Of a stretch of 64,000 nt of DNA, positions 42,289-51,472 are shown one piece after another; position 1 is the stretch's first letter, and the number at the start of each line of letters is the position of its first letter. This DNA is from Mucilaginibacter gracilis (lineage in GTDB: Bacteria; Bacteroidota; Bacteroidia; Sphingobacteriales; Sphingobacteriaceae): positions 3,472,001-3,536,000 of the forward strand of contig NZ_RBKU01000001.1 in NCBI RefSeq assembly GCF_003633615.1. The letters are read 5' to 3'. Below the pieces are notes generated by a model that saw only the letters and a list, made by a program, of their open reading frames with translations, did no database searches and was not told where the DNA came from. The position numbers and the translations under genes are program-made.

Positions 42289-43333
42289 CAATAGCTTATT
42301 AAATAGTAAAAGGCTGCTTGGCGACCCACCTGCGGATGAATTTATACGCCACGTTTTTGCAGATGCGGAGAAAAAACAACAGTTACAACAGTGGTTGAAA
42401 GGTGAGTGCGGGCGCGAGCATTTAAGTTTTTTAACCACTACTTTTCCGGAGGTTGCTTTTATAAATAACGCGGCAAACTTACCCTCGTGGGCGCAACCAG
42501 ATTTAATGAAGGCCGGCTCAGTTTTTTTTGCCAGGCATTCGCAAATTATTATGAGTTTGCTTGGTTTGTTATCATTGCCGTATTGCTATACCGCCGCCAA
42601 CGGTGCAATGGTTTTGTACTTATCCGGCTTGATACAAAAGCAAACAACAAAACGCCTTTATGATACCGCCGTTTTTGTTTGGGAGGTAATGGCCCCTGAT
42701 GCCTTTGGTATTGAAGGTAACGGGTTTGAAGAAGTTTTAAGGGTACGTATTATGCACGCGGCAGTGCGTTATTATACCCTCCAGAGCCAAAAGTGGGATC
42801 ACTCATGGGGTTTCCCTATCAACCAGGAAGATATGGCTGGTACCAACCTTTCTTTCTCACTTATTGTGGTGCGGGGGCTCCGTATGATTGGTTTTAGCGT
42901 GAGCCATCAAGATCAGATGGCCTTTATGCATACCTGGGCGGTAGTGGGTTATTTAACTGGTTTAAATGAAGACCTTATTCCGCAAAATGCAAAAATGGCC
43001 CAACAGCTTGATTTGGCAATTAAGCAGCGACAGTTTAGGTTTTCGACGCACGGGCAGGAGCTTACCCGGTCTTTAACAGATCATATACTTGCCGTTAACC
43101 AAAGTAAAGCCACCGCAAACGACATATTGGGCCTAATGCGTTATTTGCTTGGCGATGAAATTGCCAATTTATTGGCCATAAAAGCACCGCAATTACCAGC
43201 TTACAAACTGCTACTCATTAAAATAATTAATGTGATGAAAAGCTTTAAACAAGAGGGCGATAGCATTAAGAGTTATAAGATAGCTTATACTACTTTTAAA
43301 AAAGAGAATCGGGAACTGAGTAAAAGAACTTAA
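42266..43333 (+). CDS. MpaB-family (DUF2236) oxygenase, heme-type
   Basis: A 355-residue protein of the MpaB/latex-clearing-protein family. Typical blocks are FFARHSQIIMSLLGLLSLPY, TAVFVWEVMAPDAF, the helix VLRVRIMHAAVRYYTLQSQK, which contains the His and Arg expected to hold heme b, and INQEDMAGTNLSFSLIVVRG. Relatives cleave or oxidise polyisoprenoids (Lcp) or act in mycophenolic acid synthesis (MpaB). The presence of terpenoid genes in the same operon makes an isoprenoid substrate attractive, for example oxidative cleavage of a carotenoid precursor. This is an inference. Translation is coupled to the preceding flavoprotein (23-base overlap). Confidence 0.82.
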   Translation: MTGSDFFSNSLLNSKRLLGDPPADEFIRHVFADAEKKQQLQQWLKGECGREHLSFLTTTFPEVAFINNAANLPSWAQPDLMKAGSVFFARHSQIIMSLLGLLSLPYCYTAANGAMVLYLSGLIQKQTTKRLYDTAVFVWEVMAPDAFGIEGNGFEEVLRVRIMHAAVRYYTLQSQKWDHSWGFPINQEDMAGTNLSFSLIVVRGLRMIGFSVSHQDQMAFMHTWAVVGYLTGLNEDLIPQNAKMAQQLDLAIKQRQFRFSTHGQELTRSLTDHILAVNQSKATANDILGLMRYLLGDEIANLLAIKAPQLPAYKLLLIKIINVMKSFKQEGDSIKSYKIAYTTFKKENRELSKRT

Positions 43334-43365
43334 ATTTGACAAATTTGCCGCTACCCTTACCAAAT

Positions 43366-44070
43366 ATGAAAACATATAAACTCATTCATCAGTTAATAAA
43401 CCTTGTGGAGCAGCTGGAAGCAGAAAGCCAGGCGGAGGAACTTTCTATTCAGGATTTCGCAGGTTTTCTGCTGAGTAAAGTTGGCGATTCAACTGGGAGT
43501 TTTGTTAACAATGAAGTGCGATTTGGCGATAACGATACCGATGCTTTGGCAATTGCGTATAAACTGGATAATAACATTGGCCGGTTATTTGTTTTTATGA
43601 GCCGGTACGCAAAATCATACATAAAAAAGGCTCTGGAAGGAACGCCCTTGCAAACCGGCGAGGATTTTACTGCACTTGCTATTTTGCTTACTCATGATAA
43701 TTTATCAAAAAGCGAACTGATTAGCTATAATTTACAGGAAAAGACGTCTGGTACAGAAGTTATAAGAAGATTAATTTCGGCAGGATTGGTGAAACAATGG
43801 GACGATTTAAAGGATAAACGAAGTAAACATATAGCCATTACAACTGAAGGTAAAGAATTATTGTACCGCGTATTTGTTGATATGGACAATGTTGGCAAAA
43901 TGATTACCGGAAAATTAACGATTGCCGAAAAATTTACCTTGCAGTACCTTTTGCAAAAGCTTGAAAACTTTCATCTGGAACACTACGAAAAGAAGACCAT
44001 TTTAACCAAAGCAGATCTGAAAAATTTTGTAAACGATAGCGAAGCCTTAAATGAGCAAGTTTCTGTTTAA
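43366..44070 (+). CDS. MarR-type winged-helix transcriptional regulator
   Basis: A 234-residue regulator. ATG 43366 is preferred over the in-frame TTG 43336 because it has better initiation context and the helix MKTYKLIHQLINLVEQLEAE starts there. The winged-helix part spans about 100-175: FTALAILLTHDNLSKSELIS, then EKTSGTEVIRRLISAGLVKQ, then DKRSKHIAITTEGKELL. Long helices at both ends form the dimer interface. It is the last gene of the operon, 33 bases after the MpaB-like gene, so it is probably an autoregulatory repressor that senses a product or redox signal. The palindromes at 37204-37271 are its likely target. Confidence 0.85.
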   Translation: MKTYKLIHQLINLVEQLEAESQAEELSIQDFAGFLLSKVGDSTGSFVNNEVRFGDNDTDALAIAYKLDNNIGRLFVFMSRYAKSYIKKALEGTPLQTGEDFTALAILLTHDNLSKSELISYNLQEKTSGTEVIRRLISAGLVKQWDDLKDKRSKHIAITTEGKELLYRVFVDMDNVGKMITGKLTIAEKFTLQYLLQKLENFHLEHYEKKTILTKADLKNFVNDSEALNEQVSV

Positions 44071-44132
44071 AAAATACAATCAGAGCTTAATGGCTGTTGA
44101 GTGGTGTGCGTTAAATATATGGGCAACGAGCC

Positions 44133-44885
44133 TTAATATTGGTGCCTTATTGTGCGTTTAACGGCATTAACGCCGGTGCGGTAGTAGCGTTTTACCTTAA
44201 TCCGGAGCAGGTCGTAAACCAGAGCGAACAGTAATATGGCAATGGGAACAAAAAAAGAAGGAAACTGAAAACGATGGAACAGGTAGGCACCCGCTACCGC
44301 CCCCGCCAAAAAAAAGAAAATGATATACATTCTCAGTTTAATCTTTGATTTTAAATTTGGCCTGTCGGCTTTATCCGAACGAAGTATCTGAGCCAGATCA
44401 ATGCCCAGGTCGGTAAATGTGCCGGTGAGATGCGTAGTTCTCACAACTGATCCCGAAACCATCGATACCAACGCATTTTGAAGGCCCATTGCAAAAAGTA
44501 AGCTCCCGGCAAAAAACTCTTTTGATGCAAGCGTGCCATTATAATGATGGCCATATAAGGCCGATACCAGTAATATAAGCACTTCGGCAATTACCGGTAT
44601 AAAATAAGAGAAACGCTCATTTTTACCTGTAAAAGAAAGTACAATGCTGGTAAAAAATGCACCGGCTAAAAAAAGAAACATCCAAAGCGCAATAACTGCG
44701 GCGGTTTTCCAATCCTCAAAAGCTATCCGTTCGGCAAGCAAAGCGGCGTGGCCGGTAACATTTGTGGTTAGTACAGCAAAACCCAAAAATCCTTCTGCAT
44801 TAACAAAACCCGCGGTTAATCCCAGTAGCGTAGCTAACTTCAAATTATGCTCCGCGGTTCGTTTTGCTCCTAAGTGCCTTAACAT
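44133..44885 (-). CDS. YoaK/DUF1275-family membrane protein
   Basis: A 250-residue inner-membrane protein with six or so hydrophobic helices. It has the DUF1275 signature near the N-terminus (GLTAGFVNAEGFLGFAVLTT, then NVTGHAALL) and the central repeat-like LLFAMGLQNALVSMVSGSVV followed by RTTHLTGTFTDLGIDLAQIL. A positively charged tail closes the protein. Function is unknown in general; members are often called YoaK. It is convergent with the MarR-type regulator gene. Confidence 0.9.
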   Translation of the reverse strand: MLRHLGAKRTAEHNLKLATLLGLTAGFVNAEGFLGFAVLTTNVTGHAALLAERIAFEDWKTAAVIALWMFLFLAGAFFTSIVLSFTGKNERFSYFIPVIAEVLILLVSALYGHHYNGTLASKEFFAGSLLFAMGLQNALVSMVSGSVVRTTHLTGTFTDLGIDLAQILRSDKADRPNLKSKIKLRMYIIFFFLAGAVAGAYLFHRFQFPSFFVPIAILLFALVYDLLRIKVKRYYRTGVNAVKRTIRHQY

Positions 44886-45312
44886 TTTAATTTAAAAAAA
44901 TAAAATTGAAATAAGCTACCTGTTTTATATGCGCTGCTACGCTACAAATATAAGGGGATATTTAGGATATGATTACCTTGTTAAATTAATTAAATCAAAT
45001 TTGCCGTTTAGCGTTTGCTTGCCAAAGGCTTAAATACTATAAATATTGAATTAAAGTTTTGCGTATACAAGGCGGCAAAACTTTGACAAGGTTATGTTTT
45101 GCTTAAATTATACACGCCCCTAATCGTAATATGTAAATAATTTGCTTTTTGAGTGGGGTTTACTCAAAAAAGTGGGCTATCTCGGCGTCAATGCTGTTTT
45201 AATATCCCATTTCATTTTAAATTCATTTTAAATTAATACATTTAGCCGTTAAACCATTGCCAGAAACTATAGTTGGATGTTAGTTTAAGCCCACCTTGAT
45301 TTAAAACGCTAT
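44886..45312. other. Intergenic region between DUF1275 and the PKD-protein gene
   Basis: This 427-base AT-rich region contains no gene that I can support. It must carry the divergent promoters. A direct repeat, CATTTTAAATT, occurs twice in tandem near 45211-45235. No exact TAnnTTTG box is seen close to the start at 45313. Confidence 0.5.
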
Positions 45313-48300
45313 ATGAATAAACTTTTATGGGCAGTTTTTGCTGTCGTTGTATTAGCCGCCGGAAGCGCCCGAGGACAATCGGGTAATTCAAACATTGGTA
45401 CCGAGTTTTGGACGTGCTGGATGGATCATATCACCGGGCCCCCAACTTCGCAAATGAATTTGTACATAGCTTGCGATGTGGCAACTACGGTTACAGTGGC
45501 ATCTGCCGATGGCAGTTTTAGTACAACGGTATCAGTTGTTCCTAATGTGATAAAAAAATTCCCCGTACCCAATAGCGCCTTTTTGGGTAACACAAATGGT
45601 TTGCAAAACAAAGGTTTGCACATTACCAGTAAAAACCCCATAGCTGTTTATGCCCACATTTACGCAAGTGCTGTTTCGGGTGCAACGCTGTTGCTGCCGG
45701 TAAATACTTTATCTAACGATTATTATTCACTTAACTATACTCAGCTTTCAAATGCATCGCCTTCGTATTCTTTGTTTACCGTTATCGGTACCGAGGACAA
45801 TACCACAGTAAATATTACACCTACCGCCGCATTAATTGGCGGCCAGGCGGCCAACCAAACATTTACCATAACCCTTGCCAAAGGGCAGGTATACCAGGGA
45901 ATATCCAATACCGATTTAACGGGAACCCGCATTACATCAGTAATTAACGGCGCTTCGGGCTGTAAAAAGATAGCGGTGTTTTCGGGCAGTAACAAAATTT
46001 ACATCGGTAAACCTAACATGACGTCGGACAATCTTTTTCAGCAAGTATATCCAACAACATCATGGGGAAAAAATTACATCACCGTTCCGCTTAAAGATCG
46101 TAATTATGATATTATACGTATCGTATTGAGCGACCCAACGGCGCAAGTTACCTTAAACGGAACTTTGCTTACAGCAGCGCAATTTACCAAAGGCTTTTAT
46201 TATGATTTTAATAGCCAGGCTACCAACTATATATCATCTGATAAACCGATACAGGTAATACAATACGCCGTAACACAGGGCAATGGTATTACAGGTGTGG
46301 GCACCATAGCAAGCGATGTGGGCGACCCGGAAATGATTTTCCTTAATCCGCTTGAGCAAACCATAGACCATGTTATTTTGTACTCGGCAACCGAGTACCT
46401 CATCACAAAAAGTTATATTAATGTGGTACTGCCTACGGCTGCCACATCATCGTTTTTGTTTGACGGAGCAACATCATCAACCGGGTTTACGGCTGTACCG
46501 GGTAATACGGCTTATTCGTACAAGCAACTGGCGGTAACGTCGGGAGCTACACATACTTTGTCTGCCAGTCAGGGTTTTAATGCTATAGCCTACGGTTTTG
46601 GCAATGCCGAGTCATACGGCTATGCTGCCGGTACAAATGTTAAAAACTTAAACGAGTATGTGCAGTATAACAACCCGGTAACTAACCAGGTGGCAACATC
46701 CGGCTGTACGGGTACAGCACTTAATCCCCAAGTTGTATTGCCGTATCCAACTACAAGTATAACCTGGGACCTTGGCAATGGTACAACACCAGTTGTGCAA
46801 ACTAACCCTCAACCTAAAAGTACTTTTTATAAAAATGGTGTGTTGCTTTATGTGTATGATTATGGCTCGTCGGTAACTTATACCGCAGGGGGGTATTCTA
46901 TCAAGGTAACGGTGTTTAACCCGGTTATTACACTTTGCGGTTCTAACGAAGAGGTTGACCTTAATTTTAACGTTGCCGATCCGCCGCAGGCCAAGTTTAG
47001 CTCGCGCGATACCCTTTGCGTAACTGATACCATCGGGTTTAAAGATCAGAGTTCGGGTAATGGCAGCGCTATACAATCATGGAAATGGACCTTTGGCAAC
47101 GGCGATACCTCTATTGTGCAAAACCCGGTTTACAAATACCTAACTCCCGGCGATTATACTGTTGGCTTAACGGTTACCATACCAACCGGTTGCCAGTCGT
47201 TATATACAAAAACAGTTCACGTGAGGGCGGCATCCGTTGCGGCCTTTAATAGCTCAACTCCCGATTGCGAAACGCAGGGCGTTACCTTTACCGATAAATC
47301 AAACCCTGGAGAGGGTAAAATAGTTAAATGGATATGGAACTATGGCGACGGCAGCGCAACCGATAACCGAACGGATAACCTGCCATTTGTACATACCTAC
47401 GCTACCGCCGGAACTTACTCGGTTAAACTGCAAATACTAACCGATAAAAGCTGTTTTAGCACTACTATCACTAAAACCATTGTAGTACATCCACATCCGG
47501 TAGTTTCGTTCACATTGCCCGATGTTTGTTTGGCTAATGCAACGGTGCAGTTTACCGATAAATCAATTATTGCGGATAGTACCATGTCGCAATTTAAATA
47601 CCTGTGGGATTTTGGCGATGCCACTGCTGCTACAGTTGCAAACCCTAACACGGCTACTACAAAAAGCCCTACACACCAGTTTACAAAAGCAGGAACCTAC
47701 CATGTTAGTTTAACGGTAATATCTAAAGACACCTGTTCGGTAACTTTAAGTAAAGACTTTACCATTAGCGGGCAAGCTAATTTTACCGCACCTGCAAGCG
47801 CATGCCCGGCAGATACAGTTTTGTTTACTGATAAAACCGACGGCTCAAACACGGTTGTAAGTTCGTGGCACTGGAGTTTTGGAGATGGCGCCGAATCGGT
47901 ACTGCAAAATCCAAAACACCCATTTGCAACACCCGGCGATTATACGGTGGTATTAACTGTAACGGGCCATAACGGTTGTTCTACAACAAGCTACAGTCAA
48001 AATATTCACATCAATCAAAAACCGCAAGCGGACTTTAGTTATGTACTACCGGCTTGCGAGACCAAAAGCGTATCCTTTACGGATATATCTGTACCTAAGG
48101 AGGGTTTCATTACCGATTGGAAATGGAATTTCGGTGATGGTACTACAGCAAACATTCAAAATCCTACACATATTTTTAACCCATCAAACACTTACACCGT
48201 AACGCTTACCGTTACTACTAATTTGGGTTGCATCAGCACCCCGGCAATCAAACAAATAACGGTCTATCCGCAACCTAAGGCTAGTTTTATTTTACCCGAC

Positions 48301-49596
48301 GTATGTTTCCAGGATGGGGCAGCTACATTTAAGGCTGTACCGGATAGCAGGGTGATAAGCTACGTATGGACGTTTGGCGACTTAACATCCAGCACAACTA
48401 CAACAGCTACCGGCGCAACGGTAACGCATGCAGTAAGTTCCTCGGGTACTTATTATGCTAAACTGACGGTTACAACTGCAAATGGTTGCTTGTCCGACAC
48501 TACACAACAATATCACGTAAACGGGTCAACTCCTGTGGCAGATTTTGCACTATCTGCCGGTGGTAAAGATTTGTGTAGCAGCAACGAAGTGATATTTGTT
48601 AATAAAGCTACCATCCCCGGTTTAAACGATTTGGTTACTAAAATTGAAATGTATTATGATTACCCTAATAATAACACGCCGCAAGTATATTCGCGGCCTG
48701 TATACGGGCAATTATTGCGCCATACTTATCCGTTAGAAATTACTTCCCCACATACTTATACAGTACGTATGGTGGCTTACTCTGGCGCAACATGTATTGG
48801 CCAGGCTAAGGATGTAAGTGTTACAGTACTGCCTGTACCACAGGCAACTTTTACCGGCATGCCTTCTGCGGTTTGCCAAAATGCATCTGTGGTTAATTTG
48901 TTAGCCTATACAACCCTGAGCGGTAACGGTACGGCTAAATTTTATATGGATGGCACTTTTTTGCCTACCAGTAAAATTGACCCTTCAACCGCAGGTTTGG
49001 GGCAACACCGTATATCGTTGATATACACTTCAAATACATCAAGCTGCGCGGATACTATTCCGGATCAAATTATTACCGTAGCGCCAATACCTACCGTATC
49101 TGCCGGGCAAGATCAGGATGTTTTAGCTGGCGAATCGGTTACCTTAAACGGTACCGCATCAGGAAGTAACATAAGCGTTTTATGGACCCCTTCAACAGGT
49201 TTAAGCAACCCAACTATTTTAAACCCTGTAGCTACGCCGCAGGCCGATACCCGCTATAAACTTACGGTTACGTTAACATCGGGTGGTATATCGTGCCCCG
49301 TGTCCGATTCGGTTATGGTGCGTTTACTGCGCCTCCCTATTATACCAAATACATTTACGCCCAACGGTGACGGCTTTAACGATACCTGGGAAATTAAATA
49401 TTTAGACAGGTATGATAAGTGTACCGTTAAAGTATTTAACCGTTCAGGCGCACTGGTTTACTCAAGCAACGGGTACGCGGTACCGTGGGATGGCACTTAC
49501 AAAAATACCCCGCTACCCGTTGGAACTTATTTTTATATCATTAGCCCGGGCCATAACTTGGCAATTATGTCGGGGTCGGTTAATCTGATTAAATAG
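45313..49596 (+). CDS. Secreted IgGFc/PKD multidomain protein with T9SS type B C-terminal domain
   Basis: A 1427-residue surface or secreted protein. The signal peptide is about 1-21 (LAAGSARGQ). An IgGFc-binding-like domain covers about 25-420 (NIGTEFWTCWMDHI, then VYAHIYASAVSGATLLLPVN). Six PKD-type repeats follow between about residues 554 and 1070, each with a W-x-F-G-D/N-G turn (KWTFGNGDTS, WNYGDGS, WDFGDAT, WSFGDGAE, WNFGDGTT, WTFGDLT). Two further beta domains precede the gliding-motility-type C-terminal domain (about 1340-1427, NTFTPNGDGFNDTWEI, DGTYKNTPLPVGTYFYI). This matches T9SS type B cargo, exported and anchored with a PorP/SprF partner, which is encoded immediately downstream. 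Likely roles are adhesion or gliding. Confidence 0.93.
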   Translation: MNKLLWAVFAVVVLAAGSARGQSGNSNIGTEFWTCWMDHITGPPTSQMNLYIACDVATTVTVASADGSFSTTVSVVPNVIKKFPVPNSAFLGNTNGLQNKGLHITSKNPIAVYAHIYASAVSGATLLLPVNTLSNDYYSLNYTQLSNASPSYSLFTVIGTEDNTTVNITPTAALIGGQAANQTFTITLAKGQVYQGISNTDLTGTRITSVINGASGCKKIAVFSGSNKIYIGKPNMTSDNLFQQVYPTTSWGKNYITVPLKDRNYDIIRIVLSDPTAQVTLNGTLLTAAQFTKGFYYDFNSQATNYISSDKPIQVIQYAVTQGNGITGVGTIASDVGDPEMIFLNPLEQTIDHVILYSATEYLITKSYINVVLPTAATSSFLFDGATSSTGFTAVPGNTAYSYKQLAVTSGATHTLSASQGFNAIAYGFGNAESYGYAAGTNVKNLNEYVQYNNPVTNQVATSGCTGTALNPQVVLPYPTTSITWDLGNGTTPVVQTNPQPKSTFYKNGVLLYVYDYGSSVTYTAGGYSIKVTVFNPVITLCGSNEEVDLNFNVADPPQAKFSSRDTLCVTDTIGFKDQSSGNGSAIQSWKWTFGNGDTSIVQNPVYKYLTPGDYTVGLTVTIPTGCQSLYTKTVHVRAASVAAFNSSTPDCETQGVTFTDKSNPGEGKIVKWIWNYGDGSATDNRTDNLPFVHTYATAGTYSVKLQILTDKSCFSTTITKTIVVHPHPVVSFTLPDVCLANATVQFTDKSIIADSTMSQFKYLWDFGDATAATVANPNTATTKSPTHQFTKAGTYHVSLTVISKDTCSVTLSKDFTISGQANFTAPASACPADTVLFTDKTDGSNTVVSSWHWSFGDGAESVLQNPKHPFATPGDYTVVLTVTGHNGCSTTSYSQNIHINQKPQADFSYVLPACETKSVSFTDISVPKEGFITDWKWNFGDGTTANIQNPTHIFNPSNTYTVTLTVTTNLGCISTPAIKQITVYPQPKASFILPDVCFQDGAATFKAVPDSRVISYVWTFGDLTSSTTTTATGATVTHAVSSSGTYYAKLTVTTANGCLSDTTQQYHVNGSTPVADFALSAGGKDLCSSNEVIFVNKATIPGLNDLVTKIEMYYDYPNNNTPQVYSRPVYGQLLRHTYPLEITSPHTYTVRMVAYSGATCIGQAKDVSVTVLPVPQATFTGMPSAVCQNASVVNLLAYTTLSGNGTAKFYMDGTFLPTSKIDPSTAGLGQHRISLIYTSNTSSCADTIPDQIITVAPIPTVSAGQDQDVLAGESVTLNGTASGSNISVLWTPSTGLSNPTILNPVATPQADTRYKLTVTLTSGGISCPVSDSVMVRLLRLPIIPNTFTPNGDGFNDTWEIKYLDRYDKCTVKVFNRSGALVYSSNGYAVPWDGTYKNTPLPVGTYFYIISPGHNLAIMSGSVNLIK

Positions 49597-50604
49597 ATGA
49601 AAAGATTTTTAGCAATTATTTTTTTAATAGCCGGGTTAAAGGCGGGTGCACAGCAATTGCCTCAATATACACAATACACCTTTAACGAGTTGTTAATAAA
49701 CCCGGCAGTTACCGGCATTGAAAGTTATTGGGATGTTAAGGCAGGTTACCGCAACCAATGGAGTGGTTTACAAGGCTCGCCTAAAACTGCTTATTTGACT
49801 TTTAGTATACCGTTAGACAGAGACTTTACACTTACCGACTATTCGCAAATGATAAGCAATAGTTATAACCCCATGGGCAGAAGCGCGGCTAATGATTATT
49901 CGGCATCGGCAAGCCACAGCGGGTTGGGTATGAGTATCGTTTCCGATAAGATAGGGCAAATTAACCAAACCCATCTGGATGCTCTTTACGCTTATCACAT
50001 CCGCATGAGCGATGGTTTTAACCTTGGCGTGGGCGCATCGTTAGGTATTAATAATTTAAGTTTAAATACCAGCCAGCTAACTTTTTCAAACCCGTTAGAT
50101 CCTATTGTTACCCAGGGAACCAACAGCCAGATAAAACCCGAAGCCGGAGTGGGCTTATGGGGATACGGAGCAGGCTTTTTTGTTGGCGCATCGGTACAGC
50201 AATTACTGCCAACAGCGGTTAGCTTTGCCAGTGATGCAGGCGATGTGAGTGGTAAAACCTATGCACAGTATTTTTTAACCGCAGGTTTAAGGGTATATCT
50301 TTCGGAAGATGTAACCGCTTTGCCATCGGTAGTTGTGAGGCCTGCATCGCAAATGCCATTGAGTTACGATGCCAATATGAAGATAGCTTTTCGCGATGTT
50401 TTTTGGGTAGGAGGTGCCTATCGCCAAAATGATGCGGTAGCAGGCAGCTTTGGCTTTAACCTCAATGGCTTTTTAACATTAGGCTACTCTTACGATTATA
50501 CAACCTCGCAGCTAAAAAGCGTAAGTGGTGGTACCCACGAAATAATGATTGGTATTTTGCTGAACAATAATTATAACGTAACCAGCCCAAGGCACACCTG
50601 GTAA
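49597..50604 (+). CDS. PorP/SprF-family type IX secretion outer membrane protein
   Basis: A 335-residue outer-membrane beta-barrel protein. The signal peptide ends near LKAGAQ. The canonical N-terminal motif LPQYTQYTFNELLINPAVTG and GYRNQWSGLQGSPKTAYLTF define the family. The middle contains GLGMSIVSDKIGQINQTHLD, and the C-terminus ends in glycine/aromatic barrel strands (LGYSYDYTTSQLKSVSGGTH). SprF-like proteins are needed for surface delivery of the partner cargo. The start codon directly follows the cargo stop codon with no gap, so the two are translated as a unit. Confidence 0.95.
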   Translation: MKRFLAIIFLIAGLKAGAQQLPQYTQYTFNELLINPAVTGIESYWDVKAGYRNQWSGLQGSPKTAYLTFSIPLDRDFTLTDYSQMISNSYNPMGRSAANDYSASASHSGLGMSIVSDKIGQINQTHLDALYAYHIRMSDGFNLGVGASLGINNLSLNTSQLTFSNPLDPIVTQGTNSQIKPEAGVGLWGYGAGFFVGASVQQLLPTAVSFASDAGDVSGKTYAQYFLTAGLRVYLSEDVTALPSVVVRPASQMPLSYDANMKIAFRDVFWVGGAYRQNDAVAGSFGFNLNGFLTLGYSYDYTTSQLKSVSGGTHEIMIGILLNNNYNVTSPRHTW

Positions 50605-50649
50605 AGTATAATGCCTAATTCTTTTAAGTTAAGGATTAGAACAAATATC

Positions 50650-50717
50650 GAACACCGAATTTTGAATATCCAATGCCGAAGTTTACTTCTTAATTCAGTG
50701 TTCTATATTCGGTGTTC
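50650..50717. repeat. Palindromic repeat element
   Basis: GAACACCGAAT (50650-50660) and ATTCGGTGTTC (50707-50717) are perfect inverted arms. Between them lie imperfect inverted segments and an inner GAAGT...ACTTC hairpin, so the whole 68 bases can fold into one long stem-loop. This resembles dispersed palindromic intergenic repeats of Bacteroidota genomes. It lies between convergent genes and may also work as a transcription terminator. A genome-wide count is needed to prove it is a repeat family. Confidence 0.6.
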
Positions 50718-50745
50718 ATGATTAATCCCATAACCGTATCTCTGG

Positions 50746-51441
50746 CTACATCACCAAGGTTAACTTCGCCAAATATTGATCATAGCCGTCTTCGTAAAGT
50801 ATTTCAACCAGCCAATGCTCACTGGTGGCTACCTCTTTAAGCATTTCCTGGTCCACATATAACCACCGGAACCATTCTGTTTTTTGCTTTTTGTATTCGT
50901 ATTGGTACTATAGTTCGCCATAGTAATTATCGGTATCGGGCAATCCGTCTTCATACAAATAAGCAATGTCCGATGAATCAAAAATTACCTGTCCGCCCGG
51001 GTTTAGCAGGGTTTTAATATGGTTTAAAAAAAGTTTTAGGTTAGCTAATGTTCCGGTTAAGCCAATACCATTCATCAGTAAAAGCAAGGTATCGTACCTG
51101 CCTTCACTATAGTTAAAAATATCGGCTTCAATGGCTTTATCAACGCCGCGGGCCTTCATTACCCCAACTGCCATGCCCGATATTTCTAACGCTGTAACAT
51201 CAAAACCATTTTGCTGCAAAACAAGCGCATGGCTGCCTGCCCCGGCGCCAATATCAAGTACTTTGCCCCGGCATTGCTTTAATGCAAGCAGTTCAAGTTC
51301 GGGCATATCTTCCTGCTCTCTAAAAAAGGTTTCAACAGGCATCTCTTCTTTTGGGCCATATTGGTTATGTATCCAAAGCGGGGCAGGTTTATCCTGGTAA
51401 TAGTGGTTATGTAAGGCTTGCCCTAAAATATCCTTCATCAA
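50746..51441 (-). pseudogene. SAM-dependent methyltransferase gene interrupted by an in-frame TAG
   Basis: The frame from ATG 51441 encodes a class I methyltransferase: VLDIGAGAGSHALVLQQNGF (motif I), VTALEISGMAVGVMKARGVD, YDTLLLLMNGIGLTGTLANL and LLNPGGQVIFDSSDIAYLYE. At 50910-50908 there is a TAG codon after NYYGEL. The same frame then continues for 53 more codons with clearly coding sequence (YQYEYKKQKTEWFRWLYVDQ, then EHWLVEILYEDGYDQYLAKL) to TAG at 50746. Intact relatives would be about 231 residues. The lost tail contains a conserved-looking aromatic block, so activity of the truncated 177-residue form is doubtful. Sequencing error or recent mutation are the simplest explanations. Confidence 0.85.
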
Positions 51442-51472
51442 AACAGATTACAAAACATTTATTAAGGCAATA

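Noticed and set aside
37495..44070. A complete carotenoid biosynthesis cluster
   Set aside because: Only phytoene synthase and IPP isomerase are clear; no lycopene cyclase, hydroxylase or unambiguous CrtI is present, so a full pigment pathway is not claimed.
45211..45235. Tandem CATTTTAAATT units as a CRISPR or iteron-like array
   Set aside because: There are only two copies in an AT-rich stretch, with no spacers, cas genes or replication gene nearby.
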